Counted from the stretch's first letter, positions 1 to 5,951 are shown. The stretch: DNA of 13,720 nt from a bacterium (GCA_018812885.1 JAHJCW010000311.1:1-13720), one strand, 5' to 3'. The notes: a model not told the origin generated them from the letters alone. Program-made: numbers and translations.

Positions 1-1
1 A

Positions 2-1429
2 GATATAAAATGGCTCGGATATAATTGGGAAGACCGTTTGTTTTTTGCATCTAATTATTTTGAAAAATTCTATGTATACGCAGTTCAACTTATTAAAAAG
101 GGAAAAGCATTTGTTTGTGATTTGAATGCGGAAGAAATAAGAGCAGATAGAGGATCGCTTACTGAACCGGGGAAAGAAAGTACATATCGTAATCGCACTA
201 TTGAAGAAAATCTTGATTTATTTGAAAGAATGCGGAATGGGGAATTTCCTAACGGCTCTCGTACATTACGAGCTAAGATAGATATGTCATCTTCAAATTT
301 GAATATGCGCGATCCAGTGATATATCGCATTTTACATGCGAAACATCACAACACTGGAGATGAATGGTGCATTTATCCTATGTATGATTGGGCGCACGGA
401 TTGGAAGACTCAATTGAAGGAATCACACATTCGCTTTGCACTTTGGAATTTGAAGATCATCGTCCTTTATATGATTGGTTTTTAGATGAATTAGATGTTT
501 ATCACCCGCAGCAAATCGAATTTGCACGATTAAATTTAAGTTATACCGTCACCAGCAAACGAAAATTATTGGAATTAGTTGAAGAAGAGTATGTTTCAAG
601 TTGGGATGACCCTCGAATGCCCACAATTAGTGGTATGCGAAGAAGGGGATACACGCCCATCGCAATTCGGAATTTTTCAGAAAGAGTTGGAATCGCTAAA
701 CGCGATAATATTGCCGAAATGGATTTATTGGAATTTTATGTTCGCGAAGATTTAAACAGGCATGCTGAACGTAGAATGGTAGTTATCGATCCATTAAAAG
801 TTATTATAGAGAATTATCCCGAAGGAAAGGTTGAGGAGCTGGAAGCTATCAACAATCCTGAGGATGAAAGTGCAGGAAAAAGGGAAACTCCATTTTCAAA
901 AGAAATCTATATTGAAAAATCAGATTTTATGGAAGATCCACCCAAAAATTTCTTCCGTCTTGGACCGGATAGTGAAGTACGTTTAAGGTATGCATATTTC
1001 ATTACATGTACCGATGTTATTAAAAATAAAAATGGCGAAATAATTGAATTACGATGTACTTATGATCCGGAAACAAAAGGTGGTTCAGCACCTGATGGTA
1101 GAAAGGTGAAAGGTACAATTCATTGGGTATCAGCAGAACATGCTATTCAAGCAGAAGTAAGATTATATGATCGTTTATTTACTCATCCAAATCCAACCGG
1201 CGCAAAAGAAAATGATAACTTTAAGGTATTTATAAATCCAAATTCATTAGATATAAAGAGAAACTGTTATCTTGAGCCAAGTCTTAAAGATGCCATGCCG
1301 GAAGATAGATACCAATTTGAGAGAATTGGCTATTTTTGTGTTGATAGATACGATTCTAAACCAGATCATTTAATATTTAATAGAACTGCAACTCTGCGTG
1401 ATACTTGGGCAAGGATTCAAAAGTCATAA
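2..1429 (+). CDS. glnS: Glutaminyl-tRNA synthetase, 5' end outside the window
   Basis: Cytoplasmic class I aminoacyl-tRNA synthetase that charges tRNA-Gln with glutamine using ATP. The frame is open from base 2 and begins with DIKWLGYNWEDRLFFASNYF, which aligns with about residue 80 of E. coli GlnRS. The N-terminal Rossmann segment with the HIGH signature is therefore upstream of the window, and the TTG at base 38 is not the start. Visible family blocks are LTEPGKESTYRNR, LRAKIDM, MRDPVIYRI, WCIYPMYDWAHG, EGITHSLCTLEF, DDPRMPTISGMRRRGY, then the anticodon-binding beta-barrel with DGRKVKGTIHWVSA and a C-terminal FNRTATLRDTWARI. The 475 residues present plus about 80 missing match the usual length of about 550. 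The KMSKS-equivalent loop reads VTSKRK, where E. coli has VMSKRK. tadA follows after 15 bases. Identity is very secure from end-to-end resemblance to the E. coli enzyme. Confidence 0.98.
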   Translation, partial: DIKWLGYNWEDRLFFASNYFEKFYVYAVQLIKKGKAFVCDLNAEEIRADRGSLTEPGKESTYRNRTIEENLDLFERMRNGEFPNGSRTLRAKIDMSSSNLNMRDPVIYRILHAKHHNTGDEWCIYPMYDWAHGLEDSIEGITHSLCTLEFEDHRPLYDWFLDELDVYHPQQIEFARLNLSYTVTSKRKLLELVEEEYVSSWDDPRMPTISGMRRRGYTPIAIRNFSERVGIAKRDNIAEMDLLEFYVREDLNRHAERRMVVIDPLKVIIENYPEGKVEELEAINNPEDESAGKRETPFSKEIYIEKSDFMEDPPKNFFRLGPDSEVRLRYAYFITCTDVIKNKNGEIIELRCTYDPETKGGSAPDGRKVKGTIHWVSAEHAIQAEVRLYDRLFTHPNPTGAKENDNFKVFINPNSLDIKRNCYLEPSLKDAMPEDRYQFERIGYFCVDRYDSKPDHLIFNRTATLRDTWARIQKS

Positions 1430-1444
1430 TAATCATCAAAATAA

Positions 1445-1915
1445 ATGACAACAGAAATCGAATCTATGCATGAAAAATGGATGTCAGAAGCCATTCGCTT
1501 AGCACAAATCGCTTACGAAAAAGATGAAATACCGGTTGGAGCTACTGTCGTGAAAAATAATAAAATAATTGGACGTGGGTATAATCAGCGCGAAATATTA
1601 AAAGACCCAACTGCTCATGCCGAGATTTTGGCAATTACTGCCGCGGCAAACACCATTGGCGATTGGCGTTTAAATGATTGCACATTATACGTTACAAAAG
1701 AACCCTGTGTAATGTGTGCAGGTGCGATTATTAATTCACGTATTAGATCAGTAATATTTGGTTGTTATGATGCTGAGCGTGGTTATTGCGGTTCAGTTGC
1801 TGATTTATGTAGCTATCCGCGTTTAAAAAACGATATAACAGTACATGGTGGGATAAGTGAAGAAAAATGTTTAGAATTGATTCAGAACTTTTTTAAAACA
1901 AAAAGAAAAGTGTAA
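1445..1915 (+). CDS. tadA: tRNA-specific adenosine deaminase (A34 to I34)
   Basis: Zinc-dependent deaminase expected to convert adenosine-34 to inosine in the wobble position of tRNA-Arg(ACG). The 156-residue length is typical. The zinc site is clear: HAE at residues 58-60 (His ligand and catalytic Glu) and PCVMC at 87-91 (two Cys ligands). Other family marks are IPVGATVV, the Asn of GRGYNQRE, and the FGCYDAERGYCGS segment after the second zinc motif, where E. coli-type enzymes have a Gly-Ala version. The ATG lies 15 bases after the glnS stop with no clear Shine-Dalgarno sequence, so it is probably co-transcribed with glnS. Together with the tRNA-Ser just downstream it makes a small translation cluster. 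A guanine or cytidine deaminase relative is the main alternative, but length and motif pattern favour TadA. Confidence 0.95.
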   Translation: MTTEIESMHEKWMSEAIRLAQIAYEKDEIPVGATVVKNNKIIGRGYNQREILKDPTAHAEILAITAAANTIGDWRLNDCTLYVTKEPCVMCAGAIINSRIRSVIFGCYDAERGYCGSVADLCSYPRLKNDITVHGGISEEKCLELIQNFFKTKRKV

Positions 1916-1928
1916 TTTTAATGCAATA

Positions 1929-2016
1929 GGAGAGGTGGCAGAGCCTGGTTGAACGCGCCGCACTCGAAATGCGGTTTACCCTCTGGGTAACGGGGGTTCG
2001 AATCCCTCCCTCTCCG
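1929..2016 (+). tRNA. tRNA-Ser(CGA)
   Basis: Complete 88-base class II tRNA. The acceptor stem pairs GGAGAGG (1929-1935) with CCTCTCC (2009-2015), with G at 2016 as discriminator. The anticodon stem is CCGCA/TGCGG around the loop CTCGAAA, giving anticodon CGA at 1965-1967, which reads UCG (serine). A long variable arm of the TTACCC/GGGTAA type (about 1976-1990) is the hallmark of bacterial serine tRNA. The T arm is GGGGG/CCCTC around TTCGAAT. The next bases are CAG, so the 3' CCA is not encoded and must be added by CCA-adding enzyme. tRNA-Ser genes are frequent integration sites for mobile elements, which matters for the gene-poor stretch that follows. Confidence 0.97.
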
Positions 2017-2086
2017 CAGACGATAAGACCTGTTTATCGACGATAGGATGATATGATAATATTGTCTTTTAGTAAGACTTCATTAG

Positions 2087-2116
2087 GTCAAATAAAGTCA
2101 ATCAAAGTCAAATAAT
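2087..2116. repeat. Three tandem 10-base units, GTCAAnnAAn
   Basis: Three imperfect copies in exact 10-base register: GTCAAATAAA (2087-2096), GTCAATCAAA (2097-2106) and GTCAAATAAT (2107-2116). The period is close to one helical turn, so the repeated GTCAA faces the same side of DNA. This is seen directly. A binding-site array or simple replication slippage are both possible. Confidence 0.6.
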
Positions 2117-2147
2117 CCCTAATTAGGGACACGCTTTTTAGGGACAC
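2117..2147. repeat. Palindrome CCCTAATTAGGG plus direct repeat TTAGGGACAC
   Basis: A perfect 12-base palindrome, CCCTAATTAGGG (2117-2128), overlaps the first of two identical 10-base direct repeats TTAGGGACAC (2123-2132 and 2138-2147), whose starts are 15 bases apart. It immediately follows the 10-base tandem repeats. The arrangement could be an element end, a binding site or a decayed repeat; no transposase is nearby to decide. Confidence 0.55.
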
Positions 2148-2321
2148 ACTTCATTTTTTAATGATTATTAGAATATAAATCTAAAGTTCGGGTGGTAGTT
2201 TTGGGAAAAATGGAAACTGCTTAGAAAAAGCAAGGATAGGTACTTCTTTCTCAAAGATAATTAAATTGCTTAATTGTAACAAGAAAACCTAATTTTATGC
2301 AACTATCCCATTGGAATTAAT

Positions 2322-3533
2322 ATGTCAGCAAAAAACAAACAAAAATTAAATATTATATTCGACACAAATATATTACACACCGAATCTGAAAGTTATCTTG
2401 TAACAGAAGAAGTTAATAAATTAATAAAAAAATATACCAATGATAGTGATTTAGTGATTGAGTGGTTTATCCCTGAAACGGTATTAAATGAACGTATTTA
2501 TCAAATGAGAAAGGTCGGTGACAAATTATTAAATCCAATTAATAGATTAGAATTTTTATTAGGTCACAAACTTGCAATTACATTAGACACGATTTATAAA
2601 GGAATTGAAGATGTGACACAAAAACAATTAAAAGAATTGAATATGACTGTTGGTAAACTTGATTCGGAAAAAGTTGAGTGGAATAGATTAGTATCTGATG
2701 CTACTTTTAGAATACCTCCTTTTGAAGTTGGTGAAAAAGAAAAGGGGTTTCGAGATTCAATAATTCTTGAGATTGTCGCCCAGATAGTTGGAGATTCACC
2801 TAAGACTCCATCTGTGTGTAGAGTAATATTTATTTGCAGGGACAAAATTTTTATTGAAGCATGTGAAAATAGGTTTAAAGATAATAAAAATGTTAAAATA
2901 TTTAACTCTATTGACTCCCTAATCGGATATATTAAAACAATAAAATCAAAGATAAGTGAAAAAATTATTAATAAAGTAAGTAGCAAAGCATCCTTATATT
3001 TCTTTGATGATGACAAGGAGAAGGGATTGATTTATGACAAAAAAATATTGGAAAGAATTTTTGATGAATATTCAACAAAAATTAAAAGTTATCCTACATC
3101 AGATTGTATTGTCAAAACAGGTACAAGGTGGATTACTAATCCAAATTTTAATAAGAAAGTAAATAATAGATTCCATTGGATAAGTAGAATAGAAATAGAT
3201 AGAAAAGCATTTTATGAACCTTTACAAAGATACGACCAACTATCCCTCAATTACCCGATGACCTCTGAACAAACACCTGGTTTATATACAGGCTCAAACA
3301 CGGTTCAGTTAGGAAAGTATGATTCATTGGGCTCTTTTGGTAGCGGTAAATATTTTTCAAGATTTAATAATGATTTACTTAATCAATCCCCAATATCTGA
3401 AGGAAAAGTAGTATTTGACGTTTATTGGAGCGTATCAATTTCTCCTGAGAGATATATCTTTAGTAAACCCTATGTTGATAAATTAGAGTATGTAACAAGT
3501 AATTGGGATACAACAGTAAAACTATACAATTAA
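2322..3533 (+). CDS. PIN-domain (DUF4935-like) putative ribonuclease with unknown C-terminal half
   Basis: A 403-residue protein. The N-terminal half (about residues 9-205) reads as a PIN fold: NIIFDTNIL with D14, PETVLNE with E52/E57, KGFRDSIILEIV with D145, and FICRDKIF with D174. These are the four acidic positions that hold metal in PIN nucleases, and the KGFRDS block resembles the DUF4935 branch of PIN-like proteins. The region around residues 60-125 is helical and charged. The C-terminal half (about 230-403) is unrecognised; it looks beta-rich and has an aromatic stretch near VVFDVYWSVSISPERYIF. No signal peptide or membrane segment is seen, so it is probably cytoplasmic. It stands alone: no small antitoxin gene precedes it, and 403 residues is far longer than a VapC toxin of about 130. 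Its base composition looks more AT-rich than glnS or plsX. The nuclease role is inferred from motifs; the target and biological role are unknown, with defence or RNA processing as possibilities. Confidence 0.82.
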   Translation: MSAKNKQKLNIIFDTNILHTESESYLVTEEVNKLIKKYTNDSDLVIEWFIPETVLNERIYQMRKVGDKLLNPINRLEFLLGHKLAITLDTIYKGIEDVTQKQLKELNMTVGKLDSEKVEWNRLVSDATFRIPPFEVGEKEKGFRDSIILEIVAQIVGDSPKTPSVCRVIFICRDKIFIEACENRFKDNKNVKIFNSIDSLIGYIKTIKSKISEKIINKVSSKASLYFFDDDKEKGLIYDKKILERIFDEYSTKIKSYPTSDCIVKTGTRWITNPNFNKKVNNRFHWISRIEIDRKAFYEPLQRYDQLSLNYPMTSEQTPGLYTGSNTVQLGKYDSLGSFGSGKYFSRFNNDLLNQSPISEGKVVFDVYWSVSISPERYIFSKPYVDKLEYVTSNWDTTVKLYN

Positions 3534-3566
3534 CGTATAATAATTTTAAAATTGGACAATATATTT

Positions 3567-3593
3567 GAACAAGTAGTTTTCTTGGTTCTTTTT
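3567..3593 (+). terminator. Putative rho-independent terminator of the PIN-domain gene
   Basis: GAACAAG (3567-3573) can pair with CTT-G-GTTC (3581-3588) with one bulged G at 3584 and a 7-base loop. Five T residues (3589-3593) follow directly. It begins 34 bases after the stop codon. The stem is short and AT-rich, so termination strength is uncertain. Confidence 0.45.
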
Positions 3594-3629
3594 AAATATA
3601 AGTTTTCATCCCCATTTTAAAACAAAATA

Positions 3630-3654
3630 GGATTATATTATGGTAATATAATCC
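3630..3654. repeat. Perfect 11-base inverted repeat with 3-base spacer
   Basis: The left arm GGATTATATTA (3630-3640) and right arm TAATATAATCC (3644-3654) are exact reverse complements separated by TGG. Read on the minus strand the hairpin is followed by a T-rich run, so it could act as a terminator for that strand, although no minus-strand gene lies beyond it. It could equally be a protein-binding dyad. Confidence 0.6.
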
Positions 3655-3762
3655 CATTACCTAACTATATAATATATAATGACATAACTACGATTTTAGA
3701 TTATTGGTATCTATTCCTTAAAAATAGCTTAGGTCTATTAGTCCTCCAAATTACGGGTCACT

Positions 3763-3805
3763 CCCAAACGTTTGGGTATTATCTTAGAATCCCCAAGCGA
3801 TTGGG
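3763..3805. promoter_or_regulatory. Two related dyads upstream of the thioredoxin-like gene
   Basis: CCCAAACGTTTGGG (3763-3776) is a perfect 14-base palindrome. CCCAAGCGATTGGG (3792-3805) repeats the outer CCCAA/TTGGG arms with a different core. Centres are 29 bases apart, and both are followed by a similar AT-rich tail (TATTAT, ATAAT). The second ends ten bases before the proposed -33 element, so the pair would sit near -49 and -78 relative to the predicted transcription start. That placement suits an activator, but it is inference. As RNA the second could fold as a hairpin with a GCGA tetraloop. Confidence 0.45.
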
Positions 3806-3814
3806 ATAATGGTA

Positions 3815-3844
3815 TTTGTGGAATAGTTTTTTAGTTTAAATTTG
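3815..3844 (+). promoter_or_regulatory. Bacteroidetes-type promoter candidate (TTTG ... TAAATTTG)
   Basis: TTTG (3815-3818) and TAAATTTG (3837-3844) match the known Bacteroidetes -33 TTTG and -7 TAnnTTTG elements, with the two TTTG cores 26 bases apart. Transcription would begin near 3847-3848, only one or two bases before the ATG at 3849, which would make the mRNA essentially leaderless. This agrees with the absence of a Shine-Dalgarno sequence there. Confidence 0.5.
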
Positions 3845-3848
3845 CAAT

Positions 3849-4364
3849 ATGAAAATTATAAAATTGTTTATATTAAGTATTTTTATCTTAATCAGTTGCA
3901 TAGAAGTAGTCAATAAAGTTATTGTTGACGATAAAACAGGCAGACCAATGCTGAGTGGCGTTACTGAAAGAAGTGCCTTTGAATTGCCGGAGTTTGCGGA
4001 ATGGTACAATAATGAATATACCGGATATGAACCGGATGAATTTATTCTTAAGCAAATAAAAGCATTAAGTGATAGTATTGCCGTACAAATATTTATGGGA
4101 ACTTGGTGCAGTGATAGCAGGAGAGAAGTGCCTCGATTCCTTAAAGTGTTAGATGGCTTATCATTTAATGAAAAAAAAGTTCAGATTGTGAATGTTAATA
4201 GAAAAAAGAAAAGTCCTACTCATGAGGAGAAAAATAAAAATATTGAATTTGTTCCAACTTTTATTATTAATAAAAATGGGATTGAAATTGGTAGAATCAT
4301 GGAGTTCCCAATCATTACCCTTGAAGGTGATTTATTAAGCATATTACTAAGAATTTATCAATAA
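3849..4364 (+). CDS. Thioredoxin-fold lipoprotein with a single-Cys WCSDS site
   Basis: 171 residues. The N terminus MKIIKLFILSIFILISC is a lipoprotein signal peptide with lipobox LISC and acylated Cys at position 17, so the protein should be anchored in the periplasm. A thioredoxin-like fold follows: VQIFMGTWCSDSRREVP at about 79-95 in the active-site position, a middle strand VQIVNVNR, and EFVPTFII at 134-141 with the Pro expected to be the cis-proline. The active site is W86-C87-S88-D89-S90, so the second Cys of CxxC is missing. This argues against a classical dithiol oxidoreductase and suggests monothiol chemistry, peroxiredoxin-like action or binding only. It precedes the DUF1232-like gene by 15 bases and plsX beyond that, probably as one transcript. 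Partners are unknown. The fold call is firm; the function is not. Confidence 0.82.
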   Translation: MKIIKLFILSIFILISCIEVVNKVIVDDKTGRPMLSGVTERSAFELPEFAEWYNNEYTGYEPDEFILKQIKALSDSIAVQIFMGTWCSDSRREVPRFLKVLDGLSFNEKKVQIVNVNRKKKSPTHEEKNKNIEFVPTFIINKNGIEIGRIMEFPIITLEGDLLSILLRIYQ

Positions 4365-4367
4365 TAT

Positions 4368-4373
4368 AAAGGA
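4368..4373 (+). promoter_or_regulatory. Ribosome binding site supporting a GTG start
   Basis: AAAGGA, six bases before the GTG at 4380, is a good Shine-Dalgarno match and the main reason for accepting this non-ATG start. Confidence 0.6.
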
Positions 4374-4379
4374 TTTACT

Positions 4380-4760
4380 GTGGAGAAAGGTTTACAGATT
4401 ACCCAAAAAGATATTCAAATATATCGTCAAGAAATTGATGAAATAGACTTGCGTGAGAGAGATAAGATATTAGCAGAAGCAATAATCAAAATTGCAAAAC
4501 TATTTGAAAATAAAAAATTGAGTCAATTTCAATTGGTTTTAGTGCAAGAGATAAATGCTCTTTACAATATCATAAAAGCCAAACCAAATTTGGAAAAATT
4601 AGTGCAACAAAAAATTATTTTTGCTTTAAAATACTTTTTAAAAATTCATGATGATATTCCTGATGACATTCCGGAAATTGGATTTTTGGATGATCTGGCT
4701 GTCGTGGATTGGGTTATTCATGATATAAAGGAACAATATTCTCACTATTTTCAAGCATAA
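4380..4760 (+). CDS. DUF1232 (YkvA)-like small protein
   Basis: A 126-residue protein with a GTG start supported by the AAAGGA ribosome binding site. The first 75 residues are predicted helical and rich in Lys and Glu. Residues about 79-115 (IIFALKYFLKIHDDIPD and PEIGFLDDLAVVDWVIHD) carry the pattern of DUF1232: a helix ending in a polar-hydrophobic IPD, then IP-x-IG-x-LDD and another helix. The family is widespread and its biochemical role is not established. Here the helix before IPD is less hydrophobic than in typical membrane-associated members, so membrane association is doubtful. It lies 15 bases after the thioredoxin-like lipoprotein gene and 18 bases before plsX, so co-transcription with lipid synthesis is likely. 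I assign only the domain, not a function. Confidence 0.72.
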   Translation: MEKGLQITQKDIQIYRQEIDEIDLRERDKILAEAIIKIAKLFENKKLSQFQLVLVQEINALYNIIKAKPNLEKLVQQKIIFALKYFLKIHDDIPDDIPEIGFLDDLAVVDWVIHDIKEQYSHYFQA

Positions 4761-4778
4761 TATTTAAAGGTAATAAAT

Positions 4779-5858
4779 ATGAATCCAATTAGAATAGCAG
4801 TGGATGCAATGGGCGGAGACAATGGCCATAAAGTTGTGGTTCGCGGAGCGATAAGAGCTGCTAAAGCAAATCCGGTAAAAATTATTTTAGTTGGGAATGA
4901 AAAGAAACTTGCCAACGCTTTACGAAAACATAAATATGATGGAGATACTATTGAGATCTATAATGCAACTGAAGAAATTGCTATGCATGATTCTCCTAGA
5001 ACAAGTGTAGAATCAAAGCCCGATGCATCAATTGTAGTTGCCGCGCGACTTGTTGGCGAAGGGAAAGCAGATGCATTGGTTTCTGCCGGCAGTACCGGCT
5101 CTGTAGTTTTATCCGCTGCTAAAAATATACCGCGCATTTCTGATGTTCGTCGTACTGCTATAGCTACAGTTTACCCTACGATGAATGAATCTAAACGCGA
5201 TGATTACTTGTCCTTAATGTTAGATGTAGGTGCAAATGTGCAATGCAGTGCAGAGGAATTGGCACAATTTGCCATAATGGGCTCCGCTTATGTAAGCTAT
5301 GTCAGGGGAATTCCCGATCCAAAAGTTGCATTGTTAAATATTGGTGAAGAATCATCGAAAGGTGGTGAGAAAATGCAAGAAGCTTATAAAATGTTAAAAA
5401 GAATTCCCTCTATTAATTTTGTTGGAAATATAGAAGGAAAGGACATATTACGTGGCATGGTGGACATAATAATCACCGAAGGGTTTGTTGGAAACATAGT
5501 CATAAAAACCCTTGAGGGTGCTGCTAAAACTGTCGGAAGGTTAGGGCAATTGGCTTTTAAAACGAAAATAACTTGGAAACTTGGACTTATTTTGCTCCGC
5601 AAGGGTGTAGCGTTTATAAAAGAAGTAACTGATTATTCCGAGTATGGTGGAGCCCCATTACTAGGATTTGAAAAAATGGTTATAATTGCCCATGGTAGAT
5701 CAAACGCCAAGGCAATTAGTAATGCTATCAAATTGGCAGGAAAATGTGTTCGTGACGATGTTTGCGGGCAAATTTCACGGAACATACGTTCGTTTGAACG
5801 TGAACCGGAAAGAGAATATGACCGTTTGACTTCTGAAAGGTATCCATCGGTAGATTAA
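4779..5858 (+). CDS. plsX: Phosphate acyltransferase PlsX
   Basis: Converts acyl-ACP and phosphate into acyl-phosphate, which PlsY uses to acylate glycerol-3-phosphate in the first step of phosphatidate synthesis. Family blocks are clear: IAVDAMGGDNG at 5-15, DSPRTSVESKPDASIVVA at 71-88, ALVSAGSTGSVVLSA near 99-113, LDVGANVQCSAEELAQFA, ALLNIGEESSKG, FVGNIEGKDI, TEGFVGNIVIKTLEG, and YGGAPLLGF near the end. The 359 residues are a normal length (E. coli has 356). The charged C-terminal tail after about residue 330 is poorly conserved. AAAGG at 4766-4770 serves as ribosome binding site. In many genomes plsX sits with rpmF and fabH; neither is visible here, while cdsA and a lipid kinase lie 5-6 kb downstream. 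Confidence 0.97.
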   Translation: MNPIRIAVDAMGGDNGHKVVVRGAIRAAKANPVKIILVGNEKKLANALRKHKYDGDTIEIYNATEEIAMHDSPRTSVESKPDASIVVAARLVGEGKADALVSAGSTGSVVLSAAKNIPRISDVRRTAIATVYPTMNESKRDDYLSLMLDVGANVQCSAEELAQFAIMGSAYVSYVRGIPDPKVALLNIGEESSKGGEKMQEAYKMLKRIPSINFVGNIEGKDILRGMVDIIITEGFVGNIVIKTLEGAAKTVGRLGQLAFKTKITWKLGLILLRKGVAFIKEVTDYSEYGGAPLLGFEKMVIIAHGRSNAKAISNAIKLAGKCVRDDVCGQISRNIRSFEREPEREYDRLTSERYPSVD

Positions 5859-5884
5859 GGATTTTCAATTTTCCATTTACTCTT

Positions 5885-5914
5885 TTTGCTTGGATATCGA
5901 CTAATTACAATTTG
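5885..5914 (+). promoter_or_regulatory. Promoter candidate resembling the one at 3815-3844
   Basis: TTTG (5885-5888) and a second TTTG at 5911-5914, within ACAATTTG, are again exactly 26 bases apart. The -7 element lacks the leading TA, so it is a weaker match to the Bacteroidetes consensus. AATTTGCAATATG (5909-5921) is identical to 3839-3851. A start near 5917-5918 would place an ATG (5919) almost at the 5' end of the RNA. Confidence 0.35.
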
Positions 5915-5918
5915 CAAT

Positions 5919-5951
5919 ATGTGTGATATTATAATTTTTAATAATAAATGA
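5919..5951 (+). CDS. Possible ten-codon leader ORF overlapping the TPR gene
   Basis: ATG at 5919 opens MCDIIIFNNK and stops at TGA 5949-5951, overlapping the ATG of the TPR lipoprotein gene as ATGA. Its ATG has the same offset from the promoter-like TTTG pair as the real start of the thioredoxin-like gene has from its own. It may be a leader peptide giving coupled translation, or chance; ORFs this short arise readily in AT-rich DNA. Confidence 0.25.
   Translation: MCDIIIFNNK

Larger units (their letters stand above)
2017..2321. other. Intergenic stretch with short repeats, no gene
   Basis: About 300 bases between tRNA-Ser and the PIN-domain gene. It contains a short hairpin (CGATAA 2021-2026 with TTATCG 2034-2039); a 7-base direct repeat GACGATA (2019-2025 and 2039-2045) that starts three bases after the tRNA; a second small hairpin (GTCTT 2064-2068 with AAGAC 2074-2078); the repeats listed separately at 2087-2147; and an AT-rich leader to the next gene. 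Neither hairpin is followed by a convincing T-run, so I do not call a terminator for the tRNA. Bases 2185-2292 are open in one frame but have no usable start and no recognisable product. I see no sign of a promoter strong enough to call. Confidence 0.6.
3534..3848. other. Intergenic stretch with terminator-like and dyad elements
   Basis: About 315 bases between the PIN-domain gene and the thioredoxin-like lipoprotein gene. In order it holds a terminator-like hairpin (3567-3593), a perfect AT-rich inverted repeat (3630-3654), about 100 bases with nothing recognisable, two related CCCAA...TTGGG dyads (3763-3805) and a promoter-like pair (3815-3844). I looked here for a copy of the tRNA-Ser 3' end that would mark the right edge of an integrated element and found none. 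No ORF of coding quality is present on either strand. Confidence 0.6.

Noticed and set aside
38..40. TTG as the start codon of glnS
   Set aside because: The frame upstream to base 2 encodes conserved GlnRS sequence (DIKWLGYNWEDR), so the gene simply continues off the window edge.
2019..2045. GACGATA direct repeat after the tRNA as an integrase attachment core
   Set aside because: Seven bases is too short and the copies are only 20 bases apart, both on the same side of the putative segment; no copy is found at the right flank.
2185..2292. Open 35-codon frame ending CLEKARIGTSFSKIIKLL...
   Set aside because: It follows a stop with no usable start codon and no ribosome binding site, and I recognise no family; most likely chance openness or an unprovable remnant.
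2322..3533. VapC-type toxin of a toxin-antitoxin pair
   Set aside because: The protein is three times the VapC length and no small antitoxin gene precedes or follows it.
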